Shown: piece after piece, positions 1 through 7,918 of the stretch | Position numbering within the stretch: the stretch's first letter is position 1 | How the letters are laid out: the number at the start of each line of letters is the position of its first letter | Source of the DNA: an uncultured Dorea sp. | GTDB lineage: Bacteria > Bacillota > Clostridia > Lachnospirales > Lachnospiraceae | Assembly (NCBI GenBank): GCA_910584095.1 | Contig: CAJTYU010000023.1 | Coordinates: 1 to 47,251, forward strand | Length of the DNA: 47,251 nucleotides | Direction of reading: 5' to 3' | The notes under the pieces: model-generated | What the model was told of the DNA's origin: nothing | The model's database searches: none | Seen by the model: the letters and a program-made list of their open reading frames with translations, nothing else | Made by a program: the position numbers and the translations under genes

Positions 1-53
1 AGAGCGCCGCCCTGTCACGGCGGAGGTCGAGAGTTCGAGTCTCTTCTGGGTCG
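1..53 (+). tRNA. tRNA-Asp(GTC), 3' part only
   Basis: The anticodon arm with GTC in the loop, the variable region, the T arm with TTCGAGT and a seven-base acceptor strand ending in discriminator G are visible. The 5' acceptor strand and D arm lie outside the window. No CCA is encoded. Spacing of 38 bases to the next tRNA suggests one transcript with tRNA-Leu. Confidence 0.9.
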
Positions 54-91
54 TTCTATGTCAGGCGTTTTTGCGTCAGGCATATGGGTTT

Positions 92-177
92 GCCGCAGTG
101 GCGGAACTGGCAGACGCCCGGGACTTAAAATCCCGTGGGTAGTGATACCCGTACCGGTTCGATTCCGGTCTGCGGCA
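92..177 (+). tRNA. tRNA-Leu(TAA)
   Basis: An 86-nt class II tRNA. The acceptor pairs GCCGCAG with CTGCGGC, the anticodon loop CTTAAAA gives anticodon TAA, and there is a long variable arm (GTGGGTAGTGATACCCGT) and a T arm with GGTTCGATTCC. It decodes the leucine codon TTA. A decayed integrase gene lies 80 bases downstream, so its 3' end is a plausible old attachment site. Confidence 0.95.
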
Positions 178-188
178 TTGGTAAAAAG

Positions 189-230
189 TAAAGGAAACGC
201 TGTAAGAATCAGCATTTCCTTTATTTTTTT
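189..230 (+). terminator. Terminator after tRNA-Leu
   Basis: TAAAGGAAA (189-197) pairs with TTTCCTTTA (215-223), extended by CGCTG/CAGC pairs, and is followed by a run of seven T. It is placed to end the tRNA-Asp/tRNA-Leu transcript. Confidence 0.85.
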
Positions 231-256
231 ATATTTTTGTTCTTGATTACACTTGA

Positions 257-445
257 TTACACATCTAAAGCACTAGCCATTTTATTTGCCGCTTTTTGGT
301 CAACTTTTTTCTGCCTTATGTAATGAAACGTAGTTCGTGTATCACTATGACCTAAAAAATTTGAAATTTGGTTAACTGGCACACCACTCTCATAAAGCTT
401 TGTTGCTGTTGTAAACCTAATCTGATGGCTAGGTCCGCCTGAATG
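257..445 (-). pseudogene. Tyrosine recombinase (phage-type integrase), C-terminal remnant
   Basis: Read on the minus strand from 445 to the TAA at 257-259, the frame encodes about 62 residues of an integrase catalytic tail: HSGGPSHQIRFTTATKLYE, then an LGHSDTRTTFHYIRQKK segment. These carry the HxxR box, the LGH box and the C-terminal tyrosine of tyrosine recombinases. An in-frame TGA at 446-448 cuts it off, and no earlier part of the gene is found. It lies close to tRNA-Leu, the usual integration target of such enzymes, so it is read as the scar of a lost integrative element. It cannot be active. Confidence 0.85.
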
Positions 446-554
446 TCAGCGGAATGCTTCGGATTTTAGGCGTTTCAAGAAGCGGATACGTTGCTTTCAG
501 GAAGCCATGGGACACTCCTTATCAATTGAATATTATTGATTTTCAGTCAACTGT

Positions 555-661
555 GAAAGGGACTGTCGCATTAAAACCGAAGCACACAGGGATATGATAT
601 AATACAGCACCTGCTTTTCCATATCCCGCCCCTCGTTTTCTTAATGCAACAGCCCCTTTCG
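555..661. repeat. ~107-bp imperfect palindromic element (MITE-like or terminator)
   Basis: The left end GAAAGGGACTGTCGCATTAA (555-574) and the right end, whose complement reads GAAAGGGGCTGTTGCATTAA (660-641), are near-identical inverted ends. Inside them GGGATATG (589-596) pairs with CATATCCC (620-627). It carries no gene. It begins right after the stop codon of the FMN-binding lipoprotein gene, so it could end that transcript. A second element with the same GACTGTTGCA-type ends lies at 35415-35509. Confidence 0.7.
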
Positions 662-662
662 T

Positions 663-1121
663 TTACTCTGCCGTATCCACAATTACAATACTGGAATCAC
701 CTTGCTTTGCCTGTTCTATTACCGCTGCCGCCAGCTTCTGAAAGGATCCGTAAGAGGAAGTCGCCCCGGTCATCGCATCAATCTCATCATCTCCCTGCCC
801 GTCTAAAAGCTGACCGGCATAGAAGCGGGTATACTCATTCGGATAAGTTCCGGCGTCATGCAGCATCGCCTGCATATAGGTGTTATCCCAGCTTTTGACA
901 AAACCGCTGGCATTTTCCGCATTATATTCCACTGAAACAATATTTCCGCCCTTGACCATAATCGTAATATATTCTTTCCAGCCGTGGCTGAACTCTGAAG
1001 CCTGAGCAGTATAATAACCATCCTGAAGACCTGTCTGCTCGCCGCAGCCTGTAAGCAGCATAACTGAGAAAATCAACGCTATACCAAACATCCATTTCAT
1101 CATTTCTCTTATCTTCTTCAA
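663..1121 (-). CDS. FMN-binding lipoprotein
   Basis: 152 aa. The N-terminus has a basic start, a hydrophobic segment and the lipobox LLTGC (Cys26), so it should be lipid-anchored outside the membrane. The rest is one FMN_bind domain ending in DAMTGATSS (115-123). In this family FMN is attached by ApbE to the last Thr of the TGAT motif, here Thr121. Such lipoproteins serve as extracytoplasmic flavin electron carriers, for example in flavin-based extracellular electron transfer. The start is TTG, seven bases after GGAGG; no other start fits the signal sequence as well. It follows the chemoreceptor gene by two bases, so the two should be co-translated. The redox partner is not visible here. Confidence 0.88.
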   Translation of the reverse strand: MKKIREMMKWMFGIALIFSVMLLTGCGEQTGLQDGYYTAQASEFSHGWKEYITIMVKGGNIVSVEYNAENASGFVKSWDNTYMQAMLHDAGTYPNEYTRFYAGQLLDGQGDDEIDAMTGATSSYGSFQKLAAAVIEQAKQGDSSIVIVDTAE

Positions 1122-1123
1122 CG

Positions 1124-3148
1124 TTATTCCTCCTTCAAAGCAAATTTCTTTACCTGCACCTGAAGCTCTTCGGCTTCCTTTGCCAAAAGCTCGCTGGATT
1201 GGCTTGTTCCAACGGCACTTTGCAGATTCCGGTCGGCGATGGATGAAATTGTCGCAATCCTCTCTTCCATGCTAATCAGCGCATTCTCCTGCCCCTGCAC
1301 TGCCGCTACTAACTGGTCTGATATTTCACTGATTTCAGCGGAAACACCGTAAATGGCCTGCAAAGATTCCGCCGTACTGGCGTTCAGTTCCACGCCTTCT
1401 TGGATAACAGCCTTGGTATTTGTTACGATATCCACCGCACTTTGAGCTGCCTGGGCGCTTTTACCTGCCAGCTCCTTCACCTCCTCAGCCACAATGGCAA
1501 ACCCACGGCCCGCGCTTCCGGCACGCGCCGCCTCCACAGATGCGTTCAACGCCAAAATATTGGTCTGGAATGCAATATTATCAATGGCTTTGGCAATACT
1601 CGTAATTTCCTGGGCGTTGGAGCTGATATTGCTCATTGCGTTAGAAAGAGCGTCCATCTGCGTATTCGCTTCCTGCACCTTTCTGGTGATTTCACCGGTC
1701 ATAGTATGCGTCTGGTCACTGCTCTTAATTACACCGGCAAGCTGTTCCTTGACATGGGTCACTTCATCAACCAGTACCTCGGTCGCCTGATTTTGTTCTA
1801 AAGATGCCTGATGAAGCTGCCCTGACTGTCCGCTCAGTTCTTCTGCCATTTGGGCAAGGCGGGCCGCTGCCGCCCGAAATCCCGATATCGTCTTATTCAT
1901 GGACGCGAGAATCGTGCCGAGGCTGTTACGAATCAGCGTGAAATCACCTTCATACTGAACCTGAGGCTCAATCTGCAGGTTGCCGTCCGCAACACCGCTT
2001 AATACCTGATGGATATCTGATATGTACCGGTTAACACTTCCTACCGTATCTGCCAATGTTCTAGTCATAATCTCAAGCTCATCCCCTGACCTGATATGCG
2101 CCACCTCTGTATGCAAATCACCGTCGGAAAGGCCGACCATCCGGTTTGTCACATTCTTCACCGGTTTGGATATTGACCGGGCCATCCGCAGAATCAACAG
2201 AATGGATATAAAGAGCACCACCAGCGTACATATTCCTGCAACTATCATCGCCCCGTTTATCAGATTATTGTAATCCGACTTTGGCACCTGGATGACCAAA
2301 GCCCACTGTGTGCCATGAATGGGTGAAAAAGCCACCAGCATCTGCTGTCCGTCAATGTCAAATTCTGTCGAACCAGTCTCCCCTGTCGTCACACTTTTAA
2401 TCGCTTCCTCATTTCCACCGCCAAGCTGCAGCAGCGTACTTTTGGCTTGAACCTTTGACTGGTCCGGATGGCCTGTGACAATTCCTTCACGGTTAACCAT
2501 ATAAGCCATACCGTTTTTTCCTATGTTTATACTGCTTAGCACATCATTCAGCATATCGTATTTATAGACGCCTACCAAATAAAAAGCGGTTTCGCCGTTT
2601 TCCTTTACCGGCATCCCCATAGTGATGCCCAGATTATCCTGAAAAATGGTACTGTTATAAGTCGTCAGATTATCTGTTTCCTTAAGCATTGCAAAAAAGC
2701 CGTCATCCAGACTTTCCGGCGCGCCGTCTATTCCCTGGACCAGTCTGCCGCTTAAGTCATAGAGGGCAATCGTATAAAATTCGTAAATCTCGGCTGCTTC
2801 TGTCAAAACAGCCTCCCATCCGTCTGCTTCCGTCTTTCCATCATGCCCGGATTCCGTCACGCTTCCTCCTATATCAACTATGTTCATTCTCGAATCGCCG
2901 GCAAGCATCATCATGCGTTCTGCCAGCATGCGAATATTTGCCTCCACTGTCTTAGCTGACTGTCTAGCCATTGGCTGCAGGCTGTCCAGTAAAATACTGT
3001 TTGCCAGCGATTGCATGGAAAGCACCATAATCACACAACATACTGCCACCAAAATCAAAATATTGAGTGTGGTGTTCCTCAAAATCCTTCCGTTAAGACT
3101 CTTCCTCGTTTTTCGACTAATGTGGGAGTCTGACTGTTTCGTTCCCAT
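1124..3148 (-). CDS. Methyl-accepting chemotaxis protein (Cache-type sensor)
   Basis: 674 aa from the ATG at 3148; a GTG two codons upstream is an alternative, and AAGGAG precedes both. Transmembrane segment 1 is near residues 26-50. An extracellular double-Cache-like sensor covers about 55-290 and includes a YLVGVYKYDML segment. Transmembrane segment 2 is near 295-318, followed by HAMP. The cytoplasmic coiled-coil signalling domain runs to the C-terminus, with the conserved hairpin tip IAFQTNILALNASVEAARAG near 520-540. It would signal to CheA/CheW and bias flagellar rotation; no che genes are in the window. It shares a transcript with the FMN-binding lipoprotein. Family assignment is certain; the ligand is unknown. 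Confidence 0.95.
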   Translation of the reverse strand: MGTKQSDSHISRKTRKSLNGRILRNTTLNILILVAVCCVIMVLSMQSLANSILLDSLQPMARQSAKTVEANIRMLAERMMMLAGDSRMNIVDIGGSVTESGHDGKTEADGWEAVLTEAAEIYEFYTIALYDLSGRLVQGIDGAPESLDDGFFAMLKETDNLTTYNSTIFQDNLGITMGMPVKENGETAFYLVGVYKYDMLNDVLSSINIGKNGMAYMVNREGIVTGHPDQSKVQAKSTLLQLGGGNEEAIKSVTTGETGSTEFDIDGQQMLVAFSPIHGTQWALVIQVPKSDYNNLINGAMIVAGICTLVVLFISILLILRMARSISKPVKNVTNRMVGLSDGDLHTEVAHIRSGDELEIMTRTLADTVGSVNRYISDIHQVLSGVADGNLQIEPQVQYEGDFTLIRNSLGTILASMNKTISGFRAAAARLAQMAEELSGQSGQLHQASLEQNQATEVLVDEVTHVKEQLAGVIKSSDQTHTMTGEITRKVQEANTQMDALSNAMSNISSNAQEITSIAKAIDNIAFQTNILALNASVEAARAGSAGRGFAIVAEEVKELAGKSAQAAQSAVDIVTNTKAVIQEGVELNASTAESLQAIYGVSAEISEISDQLVAAVQGQENALISMEERIATISSIADRNLQSAVGTSQSSELLAKEAEELQVQVKKFALKEE

Positions 3149-3285
3149 TTTCACATTACTCCTTTTCCTTAACATTTACCCTAAACATAATAAAAGGCCC
3201 ACTTCCCATTCGGCAATCCCCCTTAAAAAGGGTCTGCCTACTATGGATAACAGACTTTTCTACATTATCATAACACGAATCTTTA

Positions 3286-3353
3286 AGAAAAAAAAGCCCT
3301 CCTGTGATATTGATAATCTCTCGGAATCTTTAAACCAGTAAATATCAGGCTTT
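3286..3353 (-). terminator. Hairpin with T-run on the minus strand, upstream of the chemoreceptor
   Basis: AAAGCC (3293-3298) pairs with GGCTTT (3348-3353) and TGATATT (3305-3311) with AATATCA (3341-3347). On the minus strand the stem is followed by a T-run, as in an intrinsic terminator. No minus-strand gene lies upstream before 3474, so it could be an attenuator in a chemoreceptor leader. A TATGATAAT-like -10 follows at about 3270. The c-di-GMP riboswitch core was looked for here and not seen. Confidence 0.45.
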
Positions 3354-3409
3354 CAGATTCCTTTTTCATAAAAATCCCCCGCTTTTTTGCCAAAAACATT
3401 GACAAATCC

Positions 3410-3460
3410 ATCGAAAAATGCAGCGCTTTACGCCCTTATTTATATGACATATTTTTCGAT
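3410..3460 (+). promoter_or_regulatory. Perfect 10-bp inverted repeat abutting a ribosome binding site
   Basis: ATCGAAAAAT (3410-3419) and ATTTTTCGAT (3451-3460) are perfect inverted repeats separated by 31 bases. The right arm ends directly before TGGAGG, the ribosome binding site of the 3474 gene. It may be an operator or a leader hairpin that controls access to that site. A weak promoter (TTTACG, 17 bases, TATTTT) lies between the arms, which favours an operator. Confidence 0.5.
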
Positions 3461-3473
3461 TGGAGGCAATTTT

Positions 3474-3818
3474 ATGTTGCCTGCTATTTCTGGCTGCCAT
3501 GCCGCCTATCAAAACTTTGTTGTTGAAAATCTCCGTAAATACTATCCTGACCCCTCTTCTATCCCCGCTTCCACCGGGGATATTATTGAACGCTGCTATC
3601 AGTTAAAAAACGGACAGACGCTGGAAATGAAACAGCTGAAAACCGCTCTTCCATTGGGCGAAATCACACTAGAGTCTCCGCTATGGGGCATCCGCCATTA
3701 TACCGAGCACCCACTGATATGCCCTGTGGAAGAAGAGATTGGGATTGAATTGGAACTGACCGATGAAGAAGCAAATGCAGCAGTATCCGCAGGCTGCTGC
3801 CTGCGGATACCTCGCTAA
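3474..3818 (+). CDS. Hypothetical protein, 114 aa
   Basis: I do not recognise this gene. The ATG at 3474 follows TGGAGG by seven bases, much better than the upstream in-frame start at 3387. The protein is mixed and probably soluble: no membrane segment, an acidic stretch EEEIGIELELTDEEANAA near the C-terminus, and two adjacent cysteines in the last residues (SAGCCLRIPR). The final codons lie inside a perfect 12-bp hairpin, so coding and terminator functions overlap. It is convergent with the MATE gene and divergent from the chemoreceptor. The good ribosome binding site supports a real gene; function unknown. Confidence 0.6.
   Translation: MLPAISGCHAAYQNFVVENLRKYYPDPSSIPASTGDIIERCYQLKNGQTLEMKQLKTALPLGEITLESPLWGIRHYTEHPLICPVEEEIGIELELTDEEANAAVSAGCCLRIPR
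3783..3810 (+). terminator. Perfect 12-bp hairpin overlapping the end of the 3474 gene
   Basis: GTATCCGCAGGC (3783-3794) pairs perfectly with GCCTGCGGATAC (3799-3810) around the loop TGCT. It ends five bases before the stop codon. There is no long T-run after it, so it may act as a bidirectional terminator between convergent genes or as an mRNA-stabilising hairpin. Confidence 0.6.
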
Positions 3819-3841
3819 CACGTATTTGAAAATTGTCTTCT

Positions 3842-5221
3842 CTACAAGATTGCCTTTTTCCTCCATTTACCTCTCTTGTAGAAAATACTTGTAATCACTG
3901 CTCCCAGCACCCACGAGATCAACAGCGACACAAAGATGCATGCCCGTTCTCCTTCGGGAAGTTCCGGCGTCTTCGATAAATACACCAGCCCATAGGCCAA
4001 AGGCACACGGATCACAATCGTGCTCACCATGGAAATCCACATAGGCGTCATGGTATCCCCGGCTCCCCGCATCACTCCCGACAACGTCTGAGTTACCGCT
4101 ACCGCTACATATCCCGCCGCCAAAATTGTCATCATCTGCATACTGAGCGTAACCAGCTCCGGCGTATTGGTAAAAATCTTCATCAGATGCCTTCCAAACA
4201 AAAGGATCAGGCCCACAATCGCCGCAGAGGTCCCCATAGCCATAAACGTCCCCTGCTTTGCGCCCCGGGATACCCTCTCATATTCTCCGGCGCCCACATT
4301 CTGTCCCGCGTAGGTAGTCATCGCCGTTCCAAAGGAAAAGTTCGGCATCATAGCAAATCCATCCACGCGCATTACGATTACATTTGCCGCAATGAATAAT
4401 TCCCCAAAACTGTTAGTCAAGGACTGGACAACCAGCATAGCCATAGACATGATCGCCTGAGTCACGCCGGAAGGAACCCCCAGCCGTATGATCCCGGACG
4501 CATACTGCTTAAATAGACGTATGTATTTCCACTCCATATCAAAAAGCTCTCCTAGCTTTGTCAGCCTGCGGATGCACAGCAGCGCGGAAATTCCCTGGGC
4601 AATCGCCGTAGCCAGCGCCACGCCGGAAACTCCCATCCCAAGTTTTGCCACGAATAAAAGATCCAGCACGATATTCAGTCCGCTTGCCACAAGCAGATAC
4701 ACAAGCGCCGACATGGAATCCCCAAGCCCTCGCAGGATTCCGCTTAAGATATTATAAAATGCCATACCGGCAACACCGATAAACAAAATGCGTAAATAAG
4801 ACGTACACCAGTCAACGATAGACTCCGGCGTATTCAGAATCTCTAAAAGCGGCCTTGCCGCCAGCGTCGCCAGCACCATTACAAGCAGCGAAGCAATCCC
4901 TGTCAGCACAATCGACGTTCCTATGGTTTTAGACAGCGCTTCCCTGTTTCTCGCGCCCAGATACTGAGACACCATAATCCCCGCGCCCATACTGATTCCC
5001 ACAAACAATACAATCAGAAGATTCAGGATCGGTCCGGCGCTCCCAACCGCCGCCAGCGCATTATCCCCCACAAACCGGCCCACTACCACGCTGTCCACCG
5101 TATTGTATAGCTGCTGGGCAATATTTCCAATCAGCATCGGCACAGTGAAAATTACGATATCCTCCCATGGTTTCCCCACCGTCATATCAACCGGAGCAAA
5201 TAATTTCTTAAATCCATTCAC
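3842..5221 (-). CDS. MATE family efflux transporter
   Basis: 459 aa. The start is GTG at 5221, eight bases after GGAGG, which gives MNGFKKLFAPVDMTVGKPWEDI; the longer frame reaches into the promoter and is rejected. About 12 membrane helices are visible, and the N-terminal VPMLIGNIAQQLYNTVDSVVVGRFVG is the MATE hallmark repeated after the midpoint in weaker form. Members export drugs or metabolites using a sodium or proton gradient. Length fits the usual 440-470 aa. Monocistronic, with its own promoter. Substrate cannot be read from sequence. Confidence 0.95.
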   Translation of the reverse strand: MNGFKKLFAPVDMTVGKPWEDIVIFTVPMLIGNIAQQLYNTVDSVVVGRFVGDNALAAVGSAGPILNLLIVLFVGISMGAGIMVSQYLGARNREALSKTIGTSIVLTGIASLLVMVLATLAARPLLEILNTPESIVDWCTSYLRILFIGVAGMAFYNILSGILRGLGDSMSALVYLLVASGLNIVLDLLFVAKLGMGVSGVALATAIAQGISALLCIRRLTKLGELFDMEWKYIRLFKQYASGIIRLGVPSGVTQAIMSMAMLVVQSLTNSFGELFIAANVIVMRVDGFAMMPNFSFGTAMTTYAGQNVGAGEYERVSRGAKQGTFMAMGTSAAIVGLILLFGRHLMKIFTNTPELVTLSMQMMTILAAGYVAVAVTQTLSGVMRGAGDTMTPMWISMVSTIVIRVPLAYGLVYLSKTPELPEGERACIFVSLLISWVLGAVITSIFYKRGKWRKKAIL

Positions 5222-5256
5222 ATGAAATTCCTCCTTCTTCAAGCGTGTTAACTTCC

Positions 5257-5285
5257 ATACTAAGACAAATAAAAAGAGTTTGCAA
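5257..5285 (-). promoter_or_regulatory. Promoter of the MATE gene
   Basis: On the minus strand TTGCAA (5285-5280) and TAGTAT (5262-5257) are 17 bases apart, a good sigma-A arrangement about 36 bases upstream of the GTG start. Confidence 0.7.
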
Positions 5286-5403
5286 CCGAATTGTAAAAAA
5301 AGTTCCAATTCGTTAAATAGAACCGTACCCTGGCGCACAAAAGGACGCTTACGCTCCATCTGCACTCAGAATTACTATCCGCCATATTAAACAGGAGGGT
5401 CTT

Positions 5404-5652
5404 ATGGGTTCGCAAGCTACTGCCAGACAGCGTATCTGGCAGTCCTTCAGCATAGTTGAGCACCGTTACCTGAGACATTCAAAGACAGACGCCCTCTCCA
5501 CCCATAACCGCTATGTGATCGGTCATTACTGCCACGGCTGCGTCTGCATCCTTCAGGACTGACTGAACGAGCCGGATATTATGACGCCTTTGCAGATGGC
5601 TGGGATTTTCTACGAAGCTATGCCGGATTATCTCCGGGATACATGGGCTTAA
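5404..5652 (+). pseudogene. Interrupted small ORF, unknown
   Basis: The ATG at 5404 follows AGGAGGG by five bases. The frame reads 52 codons to a TGA at 5560-5562, then goes on without another stop for 29 codons to a TAA at 5650-5652. The second part (LNEPDIMTPLQMAGIFYEAM) looks protein-like, so the TGA may be a nonsense mutation. The first codons contain a perfect hairpin, ACTGCCAGA/TCTGGCAGT (5419-5427/5435-5443). No family is recognised. It sits at the edge of a tract of broken genes. Confidence 0.35.
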
Positions 5653-5718
5653 AGCAGGCTTGCCCAATGAATACCTACATATCCTTCCGCCGGCCGCTTA
5701 CCAGATACAATGAGAGCA

Positions 5719-5743
5719 AAAAGGCAGAGGAATGTCCTCTGCC
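5719..5743 (-). terminator. Intrinsic terminator of the broken minus-strand gene
   Basis: GGCAGAGGA (5723-5731) pairs perfectly with TCCTCTGCC (5735-5743). On the minus strand the stem is followed by TTTTTGC. It lies seven bases after the old stop codon at 5751-5753, so a real gene once ended here. Confidence 0.8.
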
Positions 5744-5750
5744 CCTACGC

Positions 5751-6390
5751 TTACAGCCTCCGGTCACGTTTCCGCATATCATAAACCTTGTCCATCAGTT
5801 TTTTCAGATGCACGGATGCCTTCATATCCAGATTAAAAAAGTACACAATCCAGCTCAGCAAAAACGCCGCCGTTGGAACGGTTTCGCATATTCATCTTCA
5901 TGTATAGCCCCGGCATATCCAAGTATGCCTGTTCCATATCATCCTCACCGTAATAACTGGTGGAAGTAAGGCTTAACATATCGATCAAAGGCAGGAGCCC
6001 CCAGCAGTTCTGAAGCCAGATCGGAAAAGCTGTGTAATATTGAGCCTGCACACCCTAGCGCACCGCCCTGTGACGTACTTCGGAAGGCAGGCCGAATTCT
6101 TCCGCCACATCTATGTAGTGCGGCACGCCCTCCTAAAGCACAGTAGACGGAGTATATACCACCGGGATTTCCCGACATACCATCTGCAGGTTTGGGAACC
6201 CATTCATAATCTGGGACATCATATTTTCATCAAATACCACGACCCTTTTACTGAACCCCTCATCGCCTCCTCAGGCCGGATCAGCCCGGAACAAGTTGCC
6301 TATGGTCTCGCACACATGCTCTACAATAAAATCAAATTCTTTGTGGGCAATCCGAAGCTGCGGGAAAGAAACCTTTTAAATTGGCTGGTT
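5751..6390 (-). pseudogene. Unknown membrane-associated protein, multiply disrupted
   Basis: One minus-strand frame reads as protein over about 500 bases but has three in-frame stops: before GGDEGFSKRVVVFDE, before EGVPHYIDVAEEFG and before GVQAQYYTAFPIW. A frameshift near 5865 then leads into AFLLSWIVYFFNLDMKASV and a basic C-terminus with stop at 5751. Apparent membrane segments are WLQNCWGLLPLIDML and AFLLSWIVYFF. The family is not recognised. The terminator and plausible protein sequence show that an intact ancestor existed recently. The upstream boundary with the YARHG remnant is approximate. Confidence 0.6.
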
Positions 6391-6399
6391 TCATCATAA

Positions 6400-6752
6400 A
6401 TTTAACCATCACTTTCCAATTGGCAAGCCCTCCCATGTCGCTATTTCCAAACAATTCTGCCGGTTTCCCATCTACACAGGTAAAGATGCCATATACCACA
6501 TACTGCTCCGGCGCGTTATCTGAAACATCCGCGATAAACAACTCTGCGATTCCATTATTGTCTAAATCTATCATGGCATAGCTGAGTCCATCCGGGATCA
6601 TTCCGTCATTATTAAATACATTCCAATTTACATTTGGATACTTATCTGTAAAATCTACGTCCTCGCCTGTCTGGAGCAGTCCTTTATTATCACGGTACTG
6701 CTGTATAATATAGTCGTAGCATTCCTCCGGCGAAGAATCACTTTTCTTAACC
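6400..6752 (-). pseudogene. Remnant of a third YARHG-operon paralogue
   Basis: The frame begins directly after the stop of the 6755 gene and reads about 118 codons. Its segment YAMIDLDNNGIAELFIADVS matches the neighbour's YTLVDLCGDGIPELFIGQLS, followed in both by a GYV/QYV-type stretch and a G-K segment. It lacks a start codon, zinc ribbon, membrane helix and YARHG domain. The best reading is the C-terminal half of a former tandem copy, fused by deletion to the broken gene downstream. Confidence 0.7.
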
Positions 6753-6754
6753 TC

Positions 6755-7891
6755 TTATTCAAATTCCGCGACCCTATACCACTGCATATTGTCTTTTACA
6801 GAATATTTATTATTGATACTGTCATATTCATCCTTTGAAACAGGCTGTTTTGTTACGCCGTCGCTGCTTTTATAATACTTGTCCATATCCTGCGTGATTT
6901 CTTCTACATAATATAATTCCGCCGTGTTCTCCTTCATTTGGTAGAAAACAGTTCCACTGTAGCCCGCGCCTCCGTTTCCCACATTTTTGACCATAAGATT
7001 CTCACAAATATAATATCGGTCTCGCTCCCCAAGTATAGAATCCACTAATTCGGAAGTATCGCCCCTATTGACAGAAAAGGTGCGTGTCTTTCCATTCGAC
7101 CAGCCGTACATACCTAAAATTACATATCCTGGATCCAATTCATCACTCAGCTGTCCGATAAATAATTCTGGTATTCCGTCTCCGCACAAATCCACCAATG
7201 TATAATAAATCGGCCGCTCCCCCATATAATCAAAGAGAAGCGGGTTTACGCGGGGATATTTTTCCATATTCCGATACCCTTCTGCTTCGGCGTTCTGATA
7301 TTCCTCAAGTATAGATGCATAATATTCTCCAGCCGCCCGGTTTGTCTGAAGTCTTCTTTCATACTTTAGGATCAATTCTACATTTGCCTTCTCAATGTCA
7401 TTTAATTCATTTTCATAGTTAGCATCAAAGGTATCCGCATCCTTCGTTCCTTTATACCAGCTTTTCTTGCTGAAATAAATTTCATACTGACCACCCTTAT
7501 AGATCCTGCCCAGCCTTGCCATGATCTCATTTCTCGCATAGCCGAGTTCTTCTTCTGTCAACGGCGCAACTTGAGCGTCCGTCAGATATTCCTTATCGCT
7601 GTCCGGAAATATGTATTCATCCTCCGGGGCATCTTCTTTCACATTTTCCTTCTTTGTCTCCGGTTTTTTCTCCTTTATATCTAAATTATCATCCTTTGCC
7701 CTATTCACCAAAACTACTATGACAATAGCCGCAGCCGCCATGATTCCGAGTATCATTCCTACAGCTATTTTAATTTTCTTCTTATTAGGCGCCGCAGTCT
7801 CCTCCTGCACATCCTCTTCAACCGCCAAACCGCATTTGGGGCAAAATTTCGCGCCATCCTTCAGTTCTTCTCCGCATTGATAACAAAACAA
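6755..7891 (-). CDS. Zinc-ribbon, single-pass membrane protein with YARHG domain (378 aa)
   Basis: The start is TTG at 7891 with an AGGGTG-type site upstream; it gives MFCYQCGEELKDGAKFCPKCG, a CxxC...CxxC zinc ribbon typical of this position (residues 3-20). A lysine-rich stretch, one transmembrane helix (about 42-62) and an acidic/lysine linker follow. A YARHG domain comes next (about 97-180), with YARNEIMARLGRIYKG and the WYKG and NDIEKAN segments. The C-terminal part carries an FG-GAP/EF-like LVDLCGDGIPELFIG strand. The expected topology is zinc ribbon inside, YARHG outside. It is the last intact gene of the XRE-controlled operon, 27 bases after its paralogue. YARHG domains are thought to act at the cell surface; the function is unknown. 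Confidence 0.85.
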   Translation of the reverse strand: MFCYQCGEELKDGAKFCPKCGLAVEEDVQEETAAPNKKKIKIAVGMILGIMAAAAIVIVVLVNRAKDDNLDIKEKKPETKKENVKEDAPEDEYIFPDSDKEYLTDAQVAPLTEEELGYARNEIMARLGRIYKGGQYEIYFSKKSWYKGTKDADTFDANYENELNDIEKANVELILKYERRLQTNRAAGEYYASILEEYQNAEAEGYRNMEKYPRVNPLLFDYMGERPIYYTLVDLCGDGIPELFIGQLSDELDPGYVILGMYGWSNGKTRTFSVNRGDTSELVDSILGERDRYYICENLMVKNVGNGGAGYSGTVFYQMKENTAELYYVEEITQDMDKYYKSSDGVTKQPVSKDEYDSINNKYSVKDNMQWYRVAEFE

Positions 7892-7918
7892 TCTTCTTCA
7901 CCCTGCCTCTCTGAAAAA

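Noticed and set aside
3176..3473. c-di-GMP riboswitch upstream of the chemoreceptor
   Set aside because: None of the conserved GEMM core sequence is present; only a terminator-like hairpin.
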